Positions 50,887-59,389 of a DNA stretch of 64,000 nt are shown here, piece by piece. The notes under the pieces are model-generated. The model saw only the letters and a list, made by a program, of their open reading frames with translations. It was not told where the DNA came from and ran no database searches. Numbering within the stretch: the stretch's first letter is position 1; each line of letters begins with the position of its first letter. Position numbers and translations under genes: made by a program. The DNA comes from Achromobacter sp. Marseille-Q4962. Its GTDB lineage: Bacteria; Pseudomonadota; Gammaproteobacteria; Burkholderiales; Burkholderiaceae_B. The DNA lies in NCBI RefSeq assembly GCF_943737005.1, contig NZ_CALSFU010000007.1:1-64000 (forward strand). The letters run 5' to 3'.

Positions 50887-51650
50887 ACGCTCGTTTCACA
50901 GGCCAGACCGCGCTGGTGACCGGCGCGGCCGGCGGCATCGGCTCGGCCATCGCCCGGGCCCTGGCGGCCGAAGGCGCGCGCGTGGGCCTCATCGACTTCG
51001 ACGCCCAGGCCGGCGGCCGGCTGGAGGCATCGCTGCGGGCCCAGGGCCGCGACGCCTGCTTCGCCCAGGCCGACGTATCGCGCTTCGACGCCTGCCAGGC
51101 CGCCTACGACCTCATCGCGCGCACGCTGGGCGAGCCCGGCATCCTGGTCAACAACGTCGGCATTTCCCCCAAGACCGCGGGCCGGGCGCTGAAGGTGTGG
51201 GAAATGCCGCCGCAGGAATGGGACCGCGTGGTGTCCGTCAACCTGAACAGCGCCTTCTATCTTACCCGGCTGGCCTCGCCCGGCATGGTGCGCGAGCGGC
51301 GCGGCCGGATCATCAATATGTCTTCGGTGGCGGGCAAGGCGTATTGCGACATCGTCGCCGCCCACTACGCCGCCACCAAGGCCGGACTGATCGGCCTGAC
51401 GCGCCATTGGGCGGCCGAGCTGGGCGAGTACGAGGTCACGGTCAACGCCATCGCGCCCGGCCGGATCAGCACGCCCCTGCTGAAGACCGTGCCCCAGGAG
51501 ATCAACGACGCGGTTACGCGCGTGACCGCGATGCGCCGGCTGGGCACGCCCGAAGAGGTGGCCGACGCCTGCCTGTTCTTCGCCTCGGACGAGGCCCGCT
51601 TCGTGACCGGCCAGGTTCTGGACGTGGCCGGTGGCTGGCTCATGACCTGA
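50883..51650 (+). CDS. SDR-family oxidoreductase (last gene of importer operon)
   Basis: A 255-residue short-chain dehydrogenase with [24 protein letters not shown] at the NNAG site, catalytic Ser/Tyr/Lys in [24 protein letters not shown], and a [14 protein letters not shown]-terminus. The ATG overlaps the stop of the preceding oxidoreductase (ATGA). It completes a seven-product set importing and oxidising or reducing an unknown compound. It converges on the broken thiopurine methyltransferase gene. Confidence 0.9.
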   Translation: MNARFTGQTALVTGAAGGIGSAIARALAAEGARVGLIDFDAQAGGRLEASLRAQGRDACFAQADVSRFDACQAAYDLIARTLGEPGILVNNVGISPKTAGRALKVWEMPPQEWDRVVSVNLNSAFYLTRLASPGMVRERRGRIINMSSVAGKAYCDIVAAHYAATKAGLIGLTRHWAAELGEYEVTVNAIAPGRISTPLLKTVPQEINDAVTRVTAMRRLGTPEEVADACLFFASDEARFVTGQVLDVAGGWLMT

Positions 51651-51654
51651 CGCG

Positions 51655-52321
51655 TCAGGCCGCGTCCGGCTCGCCCAGGCGGTACACCAGCGTATCCAGG
51701 CGCGTGACGCCGCGCTCGGCGAACTTCGGCTCCTTCTCCAGGATGCCGCGCCGGTCGATGAGGCGCGCCGGGGCCACGCCTTCGTACAGGCGCCGCACCT
51801 CGTCGTCGGGCACCGAGAACGGCGGGCCTTCCATTTCCGCCTGCGGGTAGTCCAGGGTGATGAGCAGCCCGCGCCAGCCGGCGCCGAGCTGGCCGTAGAC
51901 GTGGCGCGCATAGCGCGCCCGCATCTCGGCCGGCAGCGCCACCAGGCGCCGCGCGATCGTAGGCGCCCGCGCATTGCGACAGCGCCGCCCTGTCGAGCCC
52001 GAAGATGTCGCCGCAGATGATTTCGATATTGCCGGCCTCGTAATGCCTGCCGTAGGCCGATTCGCGCACCGAGGGCGACAGGCCGTGCTCGTCGAAGAAC
52101 TGGGTCACGGCAAGCTCGGCCAGCTCCACGCCCAGCACCGGATGGCCCTGCGAGGCGATCCAGGCCATGTCCAGCGACTTGCCGCACAGAGGCACCAGCA
52201 CCTTGCCGCCCGCAGGCACTTGCAGCGCAGGCCAGTATTTCTGCAACAGCGGGGTCACCCGCGCCTGATGAAAATGCGTGCGCCCCTCGCGCCAGCGCTC
52301 CAGCCAGAATTCCGCGTCCAT
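51655..52321 (-). pseudogene. tpm: thiopurine S-methyltransferase (tpm), one-base frameshift
   Basis: The first part reads as a normal TPMT-family protein: [19 protein letters not shown], then [27 protein letters not shown] and [11 protein letters not shown]. Frame is lost just after AYDRAA. The remaining C-terminus, [20 protein letters not shown] through [18 protein letters not shown], continues in a neighbouring frame and ends at 51655. The total length is three times 222 plus one, and removing one G from the pair at 51945-51946 restores a 221-residue protein. Intact enzymes methylate thiol or selenium/tellurium compounds. This is either a pseudogene or a sequence error. Confidence 0.85.
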
Positions 52322-52408
52322 ACCGGGTCTGCTCCTCCTCGTTCGCGGCCGGGCGCGCGGCGCGCCCGGCGAGTGGGCATTGTAGACCCGGCATGGACCG
52401 GCCCCGGC

Positions 52409-53389
52409 TCAGTCTATGGAAGCGCCCGCCGTCTTCACCACCTTGCCCAGCCGGCCGTATTCCTCGGCGCCGAACTCGGCCAGGTTCTGGCGCGACGTGG
52501 GCGCGGGCTCCGCGCCGCGCGACTCCAGCGCCTGGCGCACTTCGGGGCGCTGCAGCGCGCGCTGCACGGCCGCGTTCAGCTTGTCCAGGATGGCCGGCGG
52601 CGTGCCCTTGGGCGCGTAGAGTCCGTCCCAGGCGAAGAACTCGTAACCCTTGACCCCGGCCTCGCCGATGGTGGGAATGGCGGGTTGCGAGGCAACCCGC
52701 CGCGGCGTGGTCACGCCCAGCGCGCGCAGTTTGCCCGCGTCGATCTGGCCCGCCACGTTGGGCATCACGTCGATGAGCAGCGAAATGCGCCCGCCCAGCA
52801 GGTCGGTCATGGCGGCCCCGCCTCCCTTGTAGGGAACGTGCATGATCTTCACGCCGGCCATCTGGTTGAGCAGCTCACAGGCCAGGTGCGACGAGGTGCC
52901 GTTGCCGGCCGAGCCGCAGGTCAGTTCGCCCGGGTGCTTGCGCGCATAGCCCAGAAGCTGGTCCAGGGTCTTGAAACGCTCGTCGGCGGCGTTGACCACC
53001 AGCACGGCGGCAATGGTGGTGAAGCGCGAAATGGGCTCGAAGTCGCCCGGCTTGTAGCCCGGCGTCTTGTACAGCCAGTGGTTGATCGCCTGGGTGCCGT
53101 TGGTGCCGTAGGCCAGCGTGTAGCCGTCCGGCGCGGCGCGCGCGACCATGGCGGTGCCGATGTTGCCGCCCGCGCCGGGGCGGTTCTCCACGATCACGGA
53201 CTGGCCCAGCTCGCGGGCCAGCGGCTCGGCCACGAGGCGGGCCAGCGTATCGCCGCCGCCTCCCGGGGCGAACGGCACGACCAGGGTAATGGCGTGGGTG
53301 GGCCAGGACGCCGGCTCCGCCTGCGCCGGCCCGGCCAGGGCGGCGCAGAGCGCGGCGGCCGCGCATGACATGAGATTGCGGGATTTCAT
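52409..53389 (-). CDS. Bug-type periplasmic receptor (TctC family)
   Basis: A 326-residue solute receptor with a Sec signal peptide (about residues 1-24, AGPAQAEP) and the family core WPTHAITLVVPFAPGGGGDTLARLVA, SVIVENRPGAGGNIGTAMVARAAPDGYTL, VPYKGGGAAMTDLLGGRISLLID. It is the distal gene of the Rieske-oxygenase operon and probably captures the aromatic or heteroaromatic acid degraded there. No TctA/TctB partner is nearby. The ATG follows CAGGAGAC. Confidence 0.9.
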   Translation of the reverse strand: MKSRNLMSCAAAALCAALAGPAQAEPASWPTHAITLVVPFAPGGGGDTLARLVAEPLARELGQSVIVENRPGAGGNIGTAMVARAAPDGYTLAYGTNGTQAINHWLYKTPGYKPGDFEPISRFTTIAAVLVVNAADERFKTLDQLLGYARKHPGELTCGSAGNGTSSHLACELLNQMAGVKIMHVPYKGGGAAMTDLLGGRISLLIDVMPNVAGQIDAGKLRALGVTTPRRVASQPAIPTIGEAGVKGYEFFAWDGLYAPKGTPPAILDKLNAAVQRALQRPEVRQALESRGAEPAPTSRQNLAEFGAEEYGRLGKVVKTAGASID

Positions 53390-53504
53390 GATGTTGTCTC
53401 CTGAGGTGGTAGGTGCCGGGTCGGCGCGTCCGGCCCGCTTGTTGTTGTATGGGGCGCACCCGGATGAAAAAGGGGATCTCTCCTGCTGGAATGCTCCTGG
53501 GCGC

Positions 53505-54305
53505 TCAAACGAAATGACAGGCTACGGTGCCCAGCGGTCCGTAGTCCACGCTGAAGGTGTCGCCGCGTTGGGCATAGACGGGGCGCGTGAACGAGCCGCC
53601 CAGGATGATCTGGCCCGGCTCCAGCGCCACGCCGTGCTCGCCCAGCTTGTTGGCGAGCCAGGCCACGCCGTTGGCGGGGTGGTTCAGCACGCCCGCGGCC
53701 AGGCCCGTTTCCTCGATGACCGCATTGCGCGACATGATGGCTCCGGCCCAGCGCAGGTCCGTTTCGCGCGGCCCCACCGGCCGGCCGCCCAGCACCAGCC
53801 CGGCATTGGCGGCGTTGTCGGCAATGGTGTCCACCACTTTGCGGGGCCGCTGTGTGTCGGGGTCGATCTGTTGCGAACGCGCATCGATGATCTCCAGCGC
53901 CGGCGTAACGTAGCGCACCGCGTCCAGCACGTCGAACAGCGTCACGCCCGGCCCGCGCAGCGGGCGGTCGAGGATGAAGGCCAGCTCCACCTCCACGCGC
54001 GGCACGATATAGCGGCCGCGCTCGATGGCGGCCCCGTCGGCGTACAGCATGTCGTCGAGCAGCGTGCCGTAATCGGGCTCGTCGATCTGCGAAGAAAGCT
54101 GCATGGCGCGCGATGTAAGGCCGATCTTGTGGCCGATCACGCGCCGGCCGGCGCGCAGTTTCTGCGCCACCCATTCGCGCTGCACGGCGTAGGCGTCTGC
54201 GATCGTCATGTCGGGATGTTCCAGCGAAAGCTGGCGGATCTGCTTGCGCTCGCGCTCGGCCTGGTCCAGGCGCGAAGCCAGGGCGGCAATGGTGCGGGTG
54301 TCCAT
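53505..54305 (-). CDS. 2-oxo-hept-3-ene-1,7-dioate hydratase-type enzyme (HpaH/MhpD family)
   Basis: A 266-residue hydratase of the 2-keto-4-pentenoate hydratase/OHED hydratase family. Landmarks are [29 protein letters not shown], the metal-binding [16 protein letters not shown], and the C-terminal [26 protein letters not shown]. The wording and length are closest to HpaH of homoprotocatechuate breakdown, but no other hpa gene is present. It would hydrate a 2-oxo-3-enoate formed after ring opening. It lies 23 bases after the SnoaL-like gene. Confidence 0.88.
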   Translation of the reverse strand: MDTRTIAALASRLDQAERERKQIRQLSLEHPDMTIADAYAVQREWVAQKLRAGRRVIGHKIGLTSRAMQLSSQIDEPDYGTLLDDMLYADGAAIERGRYIVPRVEVELAFILDRPLRGPGVTLFDVLDAVRYVTPALEIIDARSQQIDPDTQRPRKVVDTIADNAANAGLVLGGRPVGPRETDLRWAGAIMSRNAVIEETGLAAGVLNHPANGVAWLANKLGEHGVALEPGQIILGGSFTRPVYAQRGDTFSVDYGPLGTVACHFV

Positions 54306-54328
54306 GGGAATCTCCACGTCGGGCGCCG

Positions 54329-54751
54329 CTACTGCGGCGGAAGATGGCGGCGGCTGCGCTTGTCGGCGATGCGCCAGCCTTCGTCCGTCAGCGCCAGCCG
54401 GTCCACGCAATCGCGGATGGCGGCCAGGCGCGGCGCGCCGCCGTCCTGGTCCGCCAGGCTCTCGTAGGCCAGCAGGAAATAGGCCAGCTCCGCCCGGCCG
54501 CCGTCCAGCGCCGCCAGCCGGGCGTTGGCGACCACGTGGCAGGTGCCGCGCCCGGCGGGACGCGCCTGCAATGCTTCGAGGATTTCCGCGCGGCCTTTCA
54601 GGGTCTTGCCCTGTCTCAGCCATACGCCGTCCGGCGTCATCAGCGCGGCCACGTCCTCGTGGCGCCGCGTATCCAGCGCATGGAAAAACGCCAGCACCGC
54701 GGCTTCGCAGCCGGCCCGCGCGCGCAGGGCCGCATCCGATATGACATTCAT
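54329..54751 (-). CDS. SnoaL/NTF2-like small protein (second oxygenase beta-like subunit)
   Basis: A 140-residue cone-fold protein. Its start [45 protein letters not shown] matches SnoaL-like isomerases and small subunits of ring hydroxylases, and it ends [27 protein letters not shown]. The operon already has a longer, typical beta subunit, so this one is extra. It might be an isomerase or cyclase for a ring-cleavage product. Its ATG overlaps the reductase stop by four bases. Confidence 0.8.
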   Translation of the reverse strand: MNVISDAALRARAGCEAAVLAFFHALDTRRHEDVAALMTPDGVWLRQGKTLKGRAEILEALQARPAGRGTCHVVANARLAALDGGRAELAYFLLAYESLADQDGGAPRLAAIRDCVDRLALTDEGWRIADKRSRRHLPPQ

Positions 54752-56046
54752 GCCCGCTCCTTTTCGTTGCGGGCCGCCGCCAGGGGCAGCTCCGCGTTGC
54801 GCAGACGGACCTCGTCCAGCGGGGCCTCGTCCTGATACCAGACGCGCAGTTGGCGGAAGTCCCGCCCCGCATCCACGGCCACGCCGCCCGCCATGCGGCC
54901 TTCGGCGTCCAGGGCGATCGACAGCAGGCCGCGCCCGCCCGCGCCGGGCCGCAGCACCTCGCGCACGCCCGCGGCGGGAAAGCCCACGATCTGGATCATG
55001 CTGTCGAATTGCTCGGACCACACCGCGCCGGACGGACGATAGGGTTCCCCCGCGCCCAGCGCCGCCCGGGCCGCCGCCGTGCCCTGGTCCTGCGCGTTCT
55101 GCCAGGATTCCAGGCGCACCGCGCCCCCGGCGCGCGGCAGCCGCATCACGGCCACGTCGCCCGCCGCGTAGACGCCGGGCGCCGAGGTGCGGCAATACGC
55201 GTCGACCAGGATGCCCGCCTCGCAGGCGATGCCCGCCGCCCGGGCCAGCTCGTCGTTGGGCCGCAGCCCCACGCCCAGCAGGATGGCGTCGGCGGCCAGG
55301 CGCTCGCCGTCTTCCAGCACGGCAGCCGGGCCATGCTCGATGCGCGCCAGCCGCACGCCGGTGCGCACGGCCACGCCCTGGGCGGCATGCAGGGCCGCCA
55401 GGCTCGCGGCAATGCCGGCAGGCACGCTGCGGGCGCAGAGCCGGCCGGCCTGCTCCAGCACCGTTACCTCGCAGCCGGCCTGGCGGGCCGTGGCCGCCAC
55501 CTCCAGCCCGATCCACCCGCCCCCCACGACCAGCAGCCGCCGTCCCGGTCCCAGCGCCGCGCGCAGCTTCAGCGCATCGTCGCGCGTGCGCAGCACGTAG
55601 ACGCCGGGCCCCTCGGCCCCCGGCAGCAAGGGCACGACCGGGCGGCCGCCGGTGCACAGCAGCAGGCTGTCGTAGGCGGCGCTGCCGCCGCCGGACAGCT
55701 CCACGCGCCGCGCGTCCAGCCTGAGCCGCCGGACCGCGACGCCCGGGCGGAATTCGATGTCCAGCTCGCGCAGCTTCTGCGCGGAAAACAGCTCCGTGCT
55801 CTCGGGCGCGGCCTGTCCGCCGAGCACGGCCTTGCTCAAGGGCGGCCGTTCGTAGGGGGCGTGCGGCTCCGCGCCCACCAGCAGCACGCGCCCCGCGTAG
55901 CCGTGCTGGCGCAGGGCGACGGCGGCATGGCCGCCCGCCTGGCCGGCGCCGGCCACCACGATGGCGCCGGCTTGCGGCGGACGGATAGGACCGCCTTCGC
56001 GCTGCGCGCTCCGGTATTCGCCCTTGGGGCGGCCCGGCGGGCTCAT
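54748..56046 (-). CDS. ferredoxin reductase component of the ring-hydroxylating oxygenase
   Basis: A 432-residue FAD/NADH reductase of the AndAa/BphA4 type. FAD motif [35 protein letters not shown] motif [21 protein letters not shown], and [13 protein letters not shown] followed by [16 protein letters not shown] are all typical. An extended N-terminus of about 27 residues precedes the first motif. It passes electrons from NADH to the Rieske ferredoxin encoded upstream, with which it overlaps by four bases. Confidence 0.92.
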   Translation of the reverse strand: MSPPGRPKGEYRSAQREGGPIRPPQAGAIVVAGAGQAGGHAAVALRQHGYAGRVLLVGAEPHAPYERPPLSKAVLGGQAAPESTELFSAQKLRELDIEFRPGVAVRRLRLDARRVELSGGGSAAYDSLLLCTGGRPVVPLLPGAEGPGVYVLRTRDDALKLRAALGPGRRLLVVGGGWIGLEVAATARQAGCEVTVLEQAGRLCARSVPAGIAASLAALHAAQGVAVRTGVRLARIEHGPAAVLEDGERLAADAILLGVGLRPNDELARAAGIACEAGILVDAYCRTSAPGVYAAGDVAVMRLPRAGGAVRLESWQNAQDQGTAAARAALGAGEPYRPSGAVWSEQFDSMIQIVGFPAAGVREVLRPGAGGRGLLSIALDAEGRMAGGVAVDAGRDFRQLRVWYQDEAPLDEVRLRNAELPLAAARNEKERA

Positions 56047-56363
56047 GCCTCCTCCGCCTTGAGATAAACGGTGCCGGCCTCGACGCGCACTTCGTAGCGC
56101 CGCAGGTCGGTGGTGACGGGCGGGCATTGGGGCTTGCCGGTGCGGACGTCGAATACGCCCTGGTGCAGCGGGCATTCGATGGCGCCGTTCTCGAGATAGC
56201 CGTCCGCCAGGCTGGCGTTGCCGTGTGGGCAGCGGTCCTGCGTGGCGCAGATCTCGCCTTGCAGGTCGTAGAGGCAGACGCCCTCTCCTTCGTGCACCAC
56301 GCGCAGCGTGCCGGTATCGGGGGAGATGTCGTCCACCCGGGCCACGGGTTTCCAGGTTTCCAT
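56043..56363 (-). CDS. Rieske [2Fe-2S] ferredoxin component
   Basis: A 106-residue soluble Rieske protein with the cluster ligands in CPHGNASL (about residues 45-47) and CPLHQGVF (about residues 64-67), the C-x-H/C-x2-H arrangement of oxygenase ferredoxins. It shuttles electrons from the reductase to the oxygenase. Its start is two bases after the alpha-subunit stop. Confidence 0.94.
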   Translation of the reverse strand: METWKPVARVDDISPDTGTLRVVHEGEGVCLYDLQGEICATQDRCPHGNASLADGYLENGAIECPLHQGVFDVRTGKPQCPPVTTDLRRYEVRVEAGTVYLKAEEA

Positions 56364-56365
56364 GA

Positions 56366-57634
56366 TTACAGCCCCATTGCTTTGCGGTAGTAGTCGTAGA
56401 AGGCGCGGATGAGCACTTCCGTCACCATGTAGTCAGCGGGCCCGGTGTCGCGGCCGCCCATTTCCACGATGCCGCGCGCTTCCGGATAGCCTGAAACGCC
56501 GATCTGCACCTGGTTGAGCATTTCGCTGTCGTCCATGGAGACGAAGCCGGCCGGCCCCAGCAGATTGGCGTGCTTGAGCCGCAGGCGCGTCATTTCCTCG
56601 TCGTCGTCCTCGTAGCCGTAATAGGTGAACACGAGCTCGTGCTCGGTGGGGCTGCGCGGAATGACGTGCCGGGTCTTGAGCGAATTGGCCTGGATGCCGA
56701 ACTGCGCCGCCGGAAACACCCACGCCCCGCCGACGCGCCCGCGGTTGAACTCGGCGCGCGGCGTCACGGTTTCAAGGTCGCGCAGCTCCAGGTCGTCGCG
56801 GAAGCGGCTCATCTCGGCGGTCGCTTCGGTCTTCTTCTTGCCCTCGTTGTGCGAAACCATCACGCTGTGCGCGCCGCCGCCGGTGGGGATGCATTCCGAG
56901 CGCGAATCCGCGCGCCACAGCCCGAACGTGATGTAGAAGGTGTGCAGCAGGGTCGCGTGATAGGGATCTTTCAGGTTTTCGAGGTACATCTTCCAGTTGC
57001 TGGGAATGAGCTGGCGGCTGTAGCCCAGCAGCTTGAGTTTCTTGCCCGGCAGCATGTGATCGATCTCGGCCAGCACCTCGGGGCCGCAGTATTCCTCGAA
57101 ACCGGGCGCGTCTTCGCTGAACGTGGCCCACACCGATCCGCCCCGGTTCACGCTGCGCAACTTGCGTATGCCGTGCTGGCGCGGATCGAAGTCGCGCGGC
57201 ATGCCGCCCTTGCCCATGGCGCCGCGCCGGAACGGCACGCCCTGCAGATTGCCGTCCAGATCGTAGTTCCATTGGTGGTACGGGCAGGTGAAATCGGCGA
57301 CCTTGCCGGTGTTCTGCCAGCAGATCTGCGCGCCGCGGTGGGCGCAGCGGTTTTCCAGCACGTTGATCTCGCCGTTGGCGGCGCGCACCATGATGACGGG
57401 GCGGTTGCCTATCCAGTTGCGCTTGTAGCAGCCGGGCTCGGGCACTTCGCAGTCGAGCCCCACGTAGTTCCAGGTCTTGCCGGCGAAGAACACGTCCATT
57501 TCCTTCTGGAAGATGGCCGGATCGGTATAGACCCAGTTGGGGATGCGCGTGCAGCCTTCCTCGGGCCAGCGGCGCGCGATGGAAACGGGCGCCGCTTCGG
57601 GCGCCTGCGGCACGGCGGTGTCGGGACAGGTCAT
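56366..57634 (-). CDS. Rieske oxygenase alpha subunit (salicylate 5-hydroxylase/anthranilate dioxygenase-like)
   Basis: The catalytic subunit of a ring-hydroxylating oxygenase, 422 residues. The Rieske cluster is bound by CAHRGAQ and CPYHQW (about residues 95-120). The mononuclear iron site has NLKDPYHATLLH with the D-x2-H-x4-H spacing and a late Asp in SMDDSEM. The PWNYVG-like start (TWNYVGLDCEVPEPGCYKRNWIG) and the four-component gene set resemble NagGH-type salicylate 5-hydroxylase and AndAc-type anthranilate dioxygenase. The true substrate is unknown. Confidence 0.92.
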   Translation of the reverse strand: MTCPDTAVPQAPEAAPVSIARRWPEEGCTRIPNWVYTDPAIFQKEMDVFFAGKTWNYVGLDCEVPEPGCYKRNWIGNRPVIMVRAANGEINVLENRCAHRGAQICWQNTGKVADFTCPYHQWNYDLDGNLQGVPFRRGAMGKGGMPRDFDPRQHGIRKLRSVNRGGSVWATFSEDAPGFEEYCGPEVLAEIDHMLPGKKLKLLGYSRQLIPSNWKMYLENLKDPYHATLLHTFYITFGLWRADSRSECIPTGGGAHSVMVSHNEGKKKTEATAEMSRFRDDLELRDLETVTPRAEFNRGRVGGAWVFPAAQFGIQANSLKTRHVIPRSPTEHELVFTYYGYEDDDEEMTRLRLKHANLLGPAGFVSMDDSEMLNQVQIGVSGYPEARGIVEMGGRDTGPADYMVTEVLIRAFYDYYRKAMGL

Positions 57635-57654
57635 GGGTATTTCCTCGATGCGGT

Positions 57655-58143
57655 TCAGATGGGAACGATGAGCGACGTGCGCACGCGGTAGTTGTCGTAA
57701 ACGCAGTCGCGCCGGCTCAGCGCGAAGCCGCCGTCTTGCACGCGCACCACGTCGAGATACCGGCCCACCATGTTGAGCGTGGGTTCGCGGTCGGACAGCG
57801 ACTCCATGACGGCGAAATTGGCCTGGGCCACGAGGTGGTCGCCCTGCACTTCCATGACGCGCACGCCGCTGATGAAGTGACGCAGCGCGCGCGGCTCGAA
57901 CATGGTGGTCTCGCGCAGCGCCGTCACCCGGTCCCGCAGCATGTTGCGGTTCATGCAGTAGATCAGGCCCAGCGGCAGGCCGGCGTCATGGTTCTCGCGC
58001 GACAGCACGCGATAGTGGCAGTCTTCGGTGAAGAAGCCCGGCCAGTCTTCGAGCCTGTCTTCGTCCAGGCAATAGGCATAGTCTTCGTAGAAGTCGCGCA
58101 GCCGTGCGCGCAGGGCTTGCGTGTCGGTGGTGTCTATCATCAT
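57655..58143 (-). CDS. Rieske oxygenase beta subunit
   Basis: A 162-residue small subunit with the typical cone-fold sequence: RLRDFYEDYAYCLDEDRLEDWPGFFTEDCHYRVLSREN, MLRDRVTALRETTMFEPRALRHFIS and a C-terminal RRDCVYDNYRVRTSLIVPI. The length equals that of AndAd and NagH-type subunits. It supports the alpha-subunit hexamer. It starts at one of two adjacent ATGs (58143 or 58140) and precedes the alpha gene by 20 bases. Confidence 0.92.
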   Translation of the reverse strand: MMIDTTDTQALRARLRDFYEDYAYCLDEDRLEDWPGFFTEDCHYRVLSRENHDAGLPLGLIYCMNRNMLRDRVTALRETTMFEPRALRHFISGVRVMEVQGDHLVAQANFAVMESLSDREPTLNMVGRYLDVVRVQDGGFALSRRDCVYDNYRVRTSLIVPI

Positions 58144-58236
58144 GGTTCGATGCCGGTTAACACTGAAAGGGGCTGGGCGCCGGCCCCGGGCGGTTCGGAT
58201 GGCGGCCGGAAAGCGCCGGCTTCATGCGCGTCGGCC

Positions 58237-59337
58237 TCATGAAGCCGCGGCCAGTTGCGCGCGGTTGCTCTCGAAACCGCGCTGGCTGCCCAGCGCCAGA
58301 ATGGGTTCCTGCATGCGTTCCTGCCAGATCAGCGATTCCATGGCGATCTGCAGCGGATGGTCCTGCACCGTGAGGGCCGAAGTGGTCTCGGTGCCCGAAT
58401 GATGCGAATGCATGGCCCAGCCCGGCGCCGACAGGATCAGGTCGCCCGCCTTCCAGTCGAGCCGCCGGCCGTCGACCTTGCTGTAGCCGTTGCCGCGCAG
58501 GTAGTAATTGATGGCCGAGGAACTGTGGCGGTGCGGCACGTGATGGTTGTCCGGCGGCGAGGACGAGATGGTGGCGAAGAAGCTGTGCGTGGTCCCGATG
58601 CGGCGCTCGGTGGCCGGGTTGTAGAGCACGAAGAGCCGGCGGCCGTTGTAGCCGCGCGCGATGTCTTCCACCGAGGGCAGGCGGCGCGACACGAGTTCCC
58701 AGGGCCAGTGCAGGGCGCGCGACTCCACCACGTCGATGTCGATGAGCCATTCGTAGCCGAGCAGCCAGGCGCCCTCGGGCGTGATCTGCTCGCGCAGGGC
58801 CAGGTCGCGCGCGCGCGCCGCGCCGGGCTCGCGCGCCGGTATCGGCCGCGTGCGGGCGTCGGCGGGCGGCGTGTCGCCCTCGAACTCCTCCACGTAATGG
58901 ATTTCCATCTTCTCCAGCAGCGGCGCGTTGGAGTACGAAAGCCTCACCCACGGGGTCTTGCCTTCGTTGCGATAGGAATGGACCTGCATGGCGGGCGTGT
59001 TCCACACGTCCCAGTGGCGCACGCGGATGTCGCGGCCGGCCACGGTGGCCACGCCCTCGCCGGCGATGCTGATCTCCAGCATGTTGGAGTTCTTGCGCAG
59101 GTTGAATGTGCTCTCGCCCGGATTGAGGACGTTGATGGTCACGTCGGTGCCGGGCGCCAGCCCCAGGCCGGGCGCGACGGCCTGCGGATGCACGATGAGA
59201 GAGGCGCGGCGGCCGTTGTCGGGCCGGGGCGCGTCGGACAGGCGGGCGATTTCCCGGTCGATGTCCTCTTTGGGAATGACGATGGACGGCCACATGGATT
59301 GCTGCCGGGGACAGGCCCCGCTTACATCGACAAACAT
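58237..59337 (-). CDS. gentisate 1,2-dioxygenase-like cupin ring-cleavage enzyme
   Basis: A 366-residue bicupin. The metal site appears in the second barrel as HHVPHRHSSSAINYYLRGNG, equivalent to the PxHRHxxxAxRFxxEG box of gentisate and 1-hydroxy-2-naphthoate dioxygenases, with GWAMHSHHSG completing it. The first barrel has DVWNTPAMQVHSYRNEGKTPW. It would open a para- or ortho-hydroxylated (or aminated) aromatic acid made by the Rieske oxygenase. The ATG at 59335-59337 follows TGGAGACCAG. Divergence from classical gentisate dioxygenase at the N-terminus leaves the substrate open. Confidence 0.85.
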   Translation of the reverse strand: MFVDVSGACPRQQSMWPSIVIPKEDIDREIARLSDAPRPDNGRRASLIVHPQAVAPGLGLAPGTDVTINVLNPGESTFNLRKNSNMLEISIAGEGVATVAGRDIRVRHWDVWNTPAMQVHSYRNEGKTPWVRLSYSNAPLLEKMEIHYVEEFEGDTPPADARTRPIPAREPGAARARDLALREQITPEGAWLLGYEWLIDIDVVESRALHWPWELVSRRLPSVEDIARGYNGRRLFVLYNPATERRIGTTHSFFATISSSPPDNHHVPHRHSSSAINYYLRGNGYSKVDGRRLDWKAGDLILSAPGWAMHSHHSGTETTSALTVQDHPLQIAMESLIWQERMQEPILALGSQRGFESNRAQLAAAS

Positions 59338-59389
59338 GGTCTGGTCTCCAGTGGGGCCGGCGCGCCGGCCCGGTTGCATGAATCCCGGC

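Noticed and set aside
53505-54305. Homoprotocatechuate (hpa) pathway assignment from the HpaH-like hydratase
   Set aside because: No homoprotocatechuate dioxygenase, CHMS dehydrogenase or aldolase is present; the surrounding oxygenase and cupin indicate another substrate.
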